Assembly (NCBI GenBank): GCA_035455185.1
Contig: DATIFQ010000087.1
Span: 1 to 43,929 of the forward strand
DNA length: 43,929 bases
DNA from: JAEHDI01 sp035455185
GTDB taxonomy: Bacteria; Acidobacteriota; Terriglobia; Bryobacterales; Bryobacteraceae
Direction: 5' to 3'
The position numbers were made by a program, and so were the translations under genes. Shown here piece by piece: positions 40,398 to 43,929 of this stretch. The notes beneath the pieces were generated by a model that was given only the letters and a program-made list of their open reading frames with translations, was not told the origin of the DNA and made no database searches. The number at the start of each line of letters is the position of its first letter. Position 1 is the first letter of the stretch.

Positions 40398-41083
40398 TAC
40401 TGCTCGATGAGCGACTTCAGCCACACCCGGTTGTGCGTCGAAATCCCGGTGAACCGGACTTTTCCCTGTTTCTTCGCCTTTTCCAGCGCCTCCATGGCGC
40501 CCTGCTCGACTCCCAGCAGCTCGTCGAGGCTCTGGATCATATCCATCGGCAGGCTGATCCGCCAGATGTCCACGTAGTCGAGCTTGGCCTCCTTCATGCC
40601 CTCGTCCAGCCCGGCCAGCAGCTTCGTTCCCGCGCGCCACTCCATGTACCGCGACTCCCGCACGTGCCACGAGTAGCCCAGGTACATCTTCTGCCGCCGC
40701 CCTCGGAGCACACGGCTGTACGCCATGATCTCAGGCCCCGCGCAGGCGTCGATATAGTTGATGCCCACTTCCATGCAGCGGCTCACCACGGCGTCCCGGC
40801 TCTTCAGGAAGTCCGAGTCCTGGATGTTCTCCATGTCGTTCTCGGAGTAACCGACGCTGGTCTTCAGCTTCCCGCCGAGCATCGTGTGCACGCGCTTCCA
40901 ATGCCCGCCCAGGCATACCGCCGACACCATCATCCCAGTCTTGCCGAGCTTCCGGTATTCCATGTTCGGGTTGTAATTCAGGATGCTCCGCGTGTTCACC
41001 GGCGTGGCGTTCGCCGCCGCCACCCCGGCCACCGCCGCTCCGCCGGCCAAGAAGCCCCGCCGCGTCATGGGAGTGTCGCTCAT
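39989..41083 (-). CDS. Tat-exported aldo/keto reductase-like protein
   Basis: 364 residues from ATG 41083 with GGAGG eight bases upstream. A twin-arginine signal is clear: TRRGFLAGGAAVAGVAAANA. The barrel follows from about residue 45 (MEYRKLGKTGMMVSAVCLGG). At the position of the usual DTAxxYG motif the sequence is YIDACAGPEIMAYS, so the catalytic Tyr seems replaced, and the tetrad Lys is not evident in KMYLGYSWH; the cofactor or activity may differ from standard reductases. FGIKPFAD and the C-terminal helix region are well kept. A truncated near-copy lies at 34867-35275. The gene diverges from the M14 peptidase gene across 47 bases. Confidence 0.85.
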   Translation of the reverse strand: MSDTPMTRRGFLAGGAAVAGVAAANATPVNTRSILNYNPNMEYRKLGKTGMMVSAVCLGGHWKRVHTMLGGKLKTSVGYSENDMENIQDSDFLKSRDAVVSRCMEVGINYIDACAGPEIMAYSRVLRGRRQKMYLGYSWHVRESRYMEWRAGTKLLAGLDEGMKEAKLDYVDIWRISLPMDMIQSLDELLGVEQGAMEALEKAKKQGKVRFTGISTHNRVWLKSLIEQYPKQLEVVLFPYTANTKELPDDTVFDAIKANNVGVFGIKPFADNALFVGDGTLNGPYAKEDDRRARLAIRYILSNPALTAPIPGMINTHQVDNMALAVQERRKLDLKEKAELEKACKEMWANLSPDHTWLRNWEYV

Positions 41084-41130
41084 AGTTTTGCCTCCGTTAA
41101 TCTTCAACTATATCCCAGGTTTCCCGCCCC

Positions 41131-43560
41131 ATGTACAATGATTTTCTTTCATCGTTCTTCAGAGGATCTCTGAACTTGCGGCGATTCATCCTCTCCATTC
41201 TCTTTGCGGCCTGCGTCCTACGTGCGGCGCTCCCCACGCCCGAGAGCTACTTCGGTCATCGCATGGGCGCCGACCGGCGCGTGCTCGACTGGAGCCGGGT
41301 CGTCTCCTATTTTCAGGAGCTCGATCGCTCCAGCGACCGCATCGTCGTGAAGGAACTGGGCAAGAGCACCGAGGGGAGGCCCTTCCTCGCCGCCTTCATC
41401 GCCTCCCCAGCGACGCTCCGCGATCTCGATCGCTTCCGGTCCATCCAGAAGCGCCTCGCCGACCCACGTAAGACCAGCCGCGCGGACGCCGAGCCGCTGA
41501 TCGGCCGGGGCAGGGCAGTGGTCATGATCACCTGCTCCATTCACGCGACCGAGATCGCCTCCAGCCACACCGCCGTCGAGTTCGCTTGGCGCCTGCTCAC
41601 GGACGACAGCCCGAAAGTACGTGCGATACTCGACAACGTCATCTTGATCCTCGTGCCGTCGCTGAACCCGGACGGGATGGATCTCGTCGCGGACTGGTAC
41701 CGGAAAACCCTCGGCACTCCGTTCGAAGGCACGTCTCCCCCGCACCTCTACCAGAAGTACACCGGCCACGACAACAACCGTGACTGGTACATCTTCTCTC
41801 AGCAGGAGACCCGGCTCGTCGTCTCGCAGTTGCACAACGCCTGGCATCCGCACATCGTCTACGACGTTCATCAACAGGGACCGAACGCGTCTCGCATGTT
41901 CGTGCCGCCCTGGCTCGATCCCGTCGACCCGAACATCGATCCGCTCATCCTCCAGGAGTGCAACCTCTTCGGAATGGGAATGGCCGCCGGCCTCACCGGC
42001 GCCGGCAAGACCGGTGTAGTCGTGAACGCCCTGTACGATTTCTGGACGCCCGCCCGCCACTACCAGGCCTACCACGGTGGTCTCCGGATCCTGAGCGAAT
42101 CGGCTTCCGCCCGGATTGCCACGCCCGTGACCGTTCGACCCGACCAGATCGATCGCACCGCCCTCGGCTACAACCCGCGCGAGTCGAGCTGGAACTATCT
42201 CGAGCCTTGGCTTGGTGGCGAGTGGCGCTTGCGCGACATCGTCGACTACCAGTCCATCGCCTGGGAGTCCCTTCTCACCCAGGCCGCATCCTGCCGCGAG
42301 ACCCTGCTGCGCAACTTCTATTGCATCAACCAGCGTGCGGCCGCGCGCACCTCGCCTTACGCCTTCGTCGTATCCGCGTCGCAGTCCGACCCCGGTGCCG
42401 CACGAAAGTTGCTCGAAACGCTGGTGTTCGGCTTGGTGGAAATCGGGCGCGCCCGCGGGGCGTTCGAAGCCGTCGGCAAACGCTACCCCGCAAGCAGCTA
42501 CGTCATCCGGATGCAGCAGCCCTTCAGTTCGTTTGCGAAGACGTTACTCGAGCGCCAGCGATACCCCGACCTCCGTGTCTATCCTGGAGGACCGCCCAGG
42601 CGCCCGTATGACGTCACCGCGCACACTCTCCCCCTGCTAATGGGCGTCGCTGTCGACTCCGTCGAGGGTCCGTTCGATGCGCCGCTCGATCTCGTCTCCC
42701 GGTTCGAACCACCTCCGAAGAACCGCCCCATTCTTCCGGCGTCCGACACCGATTCCTGGCGGGAAGTGAATCGTGTCTGGCGCGCCGGCGGCACGGTCTG
42801 GCGCGACCCGGCTACGGGCGACTTCTACACCGCCCTGAGGCCCGGGCTCATACAGCTCCATCGCCCGCGCATCGGCTTGTATCGCAGCCACGTTCCAAGC
42901 ATGGACGAAGGCTGGACCCGCTGGCTGCTGGAGGAATTCGGATTCGCCTACGAAAGCGTCGGCAACACCGATATCGAGGCAAGCTCCCTGCGCCCTCGCT
43001 TCGAGGTCATCGTGTTCCCCGACCAGTCTTCCTCCGAAATCGAGGAGGGGTTCCGGAAAGGGGAAATGCCCGACGAATACTGCGGCGGATTGGGCGACTC
43101 TGGCGCGGAGGCGCTCCGAGCGTTCGCCCGAGACGGCGGCACGCTCATCTTTCTGAATCACTCCACCGCCTGGGCACGCGCGCATCTCGGTCTGGATGTC
43201 GTCGACCTGCTCGAAGGCCTCCCGAACACCGAATACTACTCACCCGGCTCGTTGCTCAATGTCACCCTGGAATCGAAGAGCCCGCTCACTCTCGGCCTGC
43301 CCGAACGCATCGCGATCTGGTCTCAGGGCAGTCCGGCTTGGCGGGCGCCCGATGCCACCGTCGTCGCCCGCTATTCGCAATCGGACATGCTCGCCTCGGG
43401 CTGGCTTCTTGGCGAGAAGCGTCTGTCCGGCCAAGCTGCGCTCGTCGACCTCCCCATCGGTTCAGGCCGCGTTATCCTCTTCGGCATGCGCCCGCAGTAC
43501 CGCGCCCAAAGCTATCAGGCCTTTAAGCTCCTCTTCAACGCCTTATTGCTGGGCGCGTGA
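41131..43560 (+). CDS. Secreted M14-family zinc carboxypeptidase-like protein
   Basis: 809 residues from ATG 41131. A TTG at 41176 has a better ribosome site (AGAGGA nine bases upstream) and gives a normal signal peptide (RRFILSILFAACVLRAA), so it may be the real start. Residues about 40-330 form the peptidase domain: zinc ligands H138 and E141 in CSIHATEIASS, substrate-side SLNPDGMDL, NNRDWYIFSQQET, and the third zinc His in YDVHQQGPN. The remaining 450 residues are an extension found in large acidobacterial M14 proteins, with an amidotransferase-like stretch near the end (GGTLIFLNHSTAWA). Likely degrades extracellular peptides. Confidence 0.9.
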   Translation: MYNDFLSSFFRGSLNLRRFILSILFAACVLRAALPTPESYFGHRMGADRRVLDWSRVVSYFQELDRSSDRIVVKELGKSTEGRPFLAAFIASPATLRDLDRFRSIQKRLADPRKTSRADAEPLIGRGRAVVMITCSIHATEIASSHTAVEFAWRLLTDDSPKVRAILDNVILILVPSLNPDGMDLVADWYRKTLGTPFEGTSPPHLYQKYTGHDNNRDWYIFSQQETRLVVSQLHNAWHPHIVYDVHQQGPNASRMFVPPWLDPVDPNIDPLILQECNLFGMGMAAGLTGAGKTGVVVNALYDFWTPARHYQAYHGGLRILSESASARIATPVTVRPDQIDRTALGYNPRESSWNYLEPWLGGEWRLRDIVDYQSIAWESLLTQAASCRETLLRNFYCINQRAAARTSPYAFVVSASQSDPGAARKLLETLVFGLVEIGRARGAFEAVGKRYPASSYVIRMQQPFSSFAKTLLERQRYPDLRVYPGGPPRRPYDVTAHTLPLLMGVAVDSVEGPFDAPLDLVSRFEPPPKNRPILPASDTDSWREVNRVWRAGGTVWRDPATGDFYTALRPGLIQLHRPRIGLYRSHVPSMDEGWTRWLLEEFGFAYESVGNTDIEASSLRPRFEVIVFPDQSSSEIEEGFRKGEMPDEYCGGLGDSGAEALRAFARDGGTLIFLNHSTAWARAHLGLDVVDLLEGLPNTEYYSPGSLLNVTLESKSPLTLGLPERIAIWSQGSPAWRAPDATVVARYSQSDMLASGWLLGEKRLSGQAALVDLPIGSGRVILFGMRPQYRAQSYQAFKLLFNALLLGA

Positions 43561-43616
43561 CCCGTTTCCGCTATCAGCCACCTTCAACTCAGCCCCCGAG
43601 CTATAATTCCCCCTTG

Positions 43617-43929
43617 ATGTCGCCGGATCTCCTCCATCTGCACACCTACTTCCTGTTTCCGTTCTCTATCGACAAACAGGCGGTGCTGGAGGACCACCGC
43701 GACCTCTGGGCGAAGTACCCTCGTTGGATCGACGGTCTGGACGAGTGGATCGCCGTGCATCGCACGCGGGCCAGTTCCACCGTGGCCCAGCGTCTTGGCC
43801 CCTGGCGGCGCGCGGCCTATAGCCGCTTCGACCTCGACTCCTCCGCCTACCAGGACATGGTCTTCTTTCACCCTATCGTCCGCCGAGTGTTCTTCGACAC
43901 CACCGACGCAGCGGGCGGAGAAAAGGAAG
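43617..43929 (+). CDS. Unrecognised protein, 5' part only
   Basis: Open from ATG 43617 to the window end (104 codons). It begins MSPDLLHLHTYFLFPFSIDK and is rich in Trp, Arg and Asp, without signal peptide. TATAAT (43602-43607) lies nine bases before the ATG and there is no Shine-Dalgarno, so the transcript may be nearly leaderless. Codon use is GC-rich like the neighbours. No family recognised. Confidence 0.6.
   Translation, partial: MSPDLLHLHTYFLFPFSIDKQAVLEDHRDLWAKYPRWIDGLDEWIAVHRTRASSTVAQRLGPWRRAAYSRFDLDSSAYQDMVFFHPIVRRVFFDTTDAAGGEKE

Noticed and set aside
1..43929. CRISPR arrays, tRNA, rRNA, riboswitches, IS elements
   Set aside because: Intergenic regions were read on both strands and none was recognised; small RNAs cannot be excluded without a covariance-model search.

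Overview
The window looks like chromosomal DNA of an acidobacterium, most likely of the Solibacter/Bryobacter type. The basis is a set of protein families typical of that group: a GWxTD-domain protein, a VWFA-related (TIGR03436-like) protein, a secreted protein with the Solibacter C-terminal module (TIGR03437-like), a DUF3500 protein, a Tat-type aldo/keto reductase and large M14/M48 peptidases. The DNA is GC-rich throughout. I saw no phage, IS element, CRISPR array, tRNA or rRNA.

Layout. 1-5.7 kb: the 5' part of a GWxTD secreted protein (leftward), then a membrane histidine kinase with a PDZ domain and an NtrC-type sigma-54 activator, with a good sigma-54 promoter candidate just upstream. 5.7-6.3 kb: a long intergenic stretch. 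6.3-10.2 kb: M23 peptidase, DUF3500 protein, beta-propeller protein and VWA protein (rightward). 10.3-12.9 kb (leftward): thymidine kinase and two tandem paralogous membrane coiled-coil proteins. 13.0-15.8 kb (rightward): lipoprotein, geranylgeranyl-reductase-like flavoprotein, hemL. 15.8-20.7 kb: amidohydrolase, MauE/thioredoxin-like fusion, M48 peptidase, class V aminotransferase.

20.7-34.6 kb, all leftward, is the metabolic core. First comes a seven-gene, almost gapless operon hdrC-hdrB-hdrA-mvhD-mvhG-mvhA-protease. It encodes a methanogen-style MvhADG-HdrABC complex (group 3c [NiFe] hydrogenase plus flavin-based electron-bifurcating heterodisulfide reductase). Immediately upstream is a second operon: HdrD-like FeS protein, etfB, etfA, a membrane EtfAB:menaquinone-oxidoreductase-like protein (EMO) and a second HdrA. 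The arrangement suggests that electrons from acyl-CoA or similar substrates (ETF), the menaquinone pool and H2/ferredoxin are linked through two HdrA flavoproteins. The upstream regions of both operons share the decamer CAGGTCTTAA. Upstream of the Etf operon it is part of a perfect 12-bp palindrome sitting in the -35/-10 spacer, so a common regulator is plausible.

34.8-43.9 kb is accessory: a truncated second copy of an aldo/keto reductase, a stand-alone LuxR-type DNA-binding domain, three secreted proteins (possible glycoside hydrolase with Ig-like tail, CnaB-like protein, TIGR03437-like protein), the intact aldo/keto reductase, a large M14 carboxypeptidase-like protein and the start of an unrecognised gene that runs off the window.
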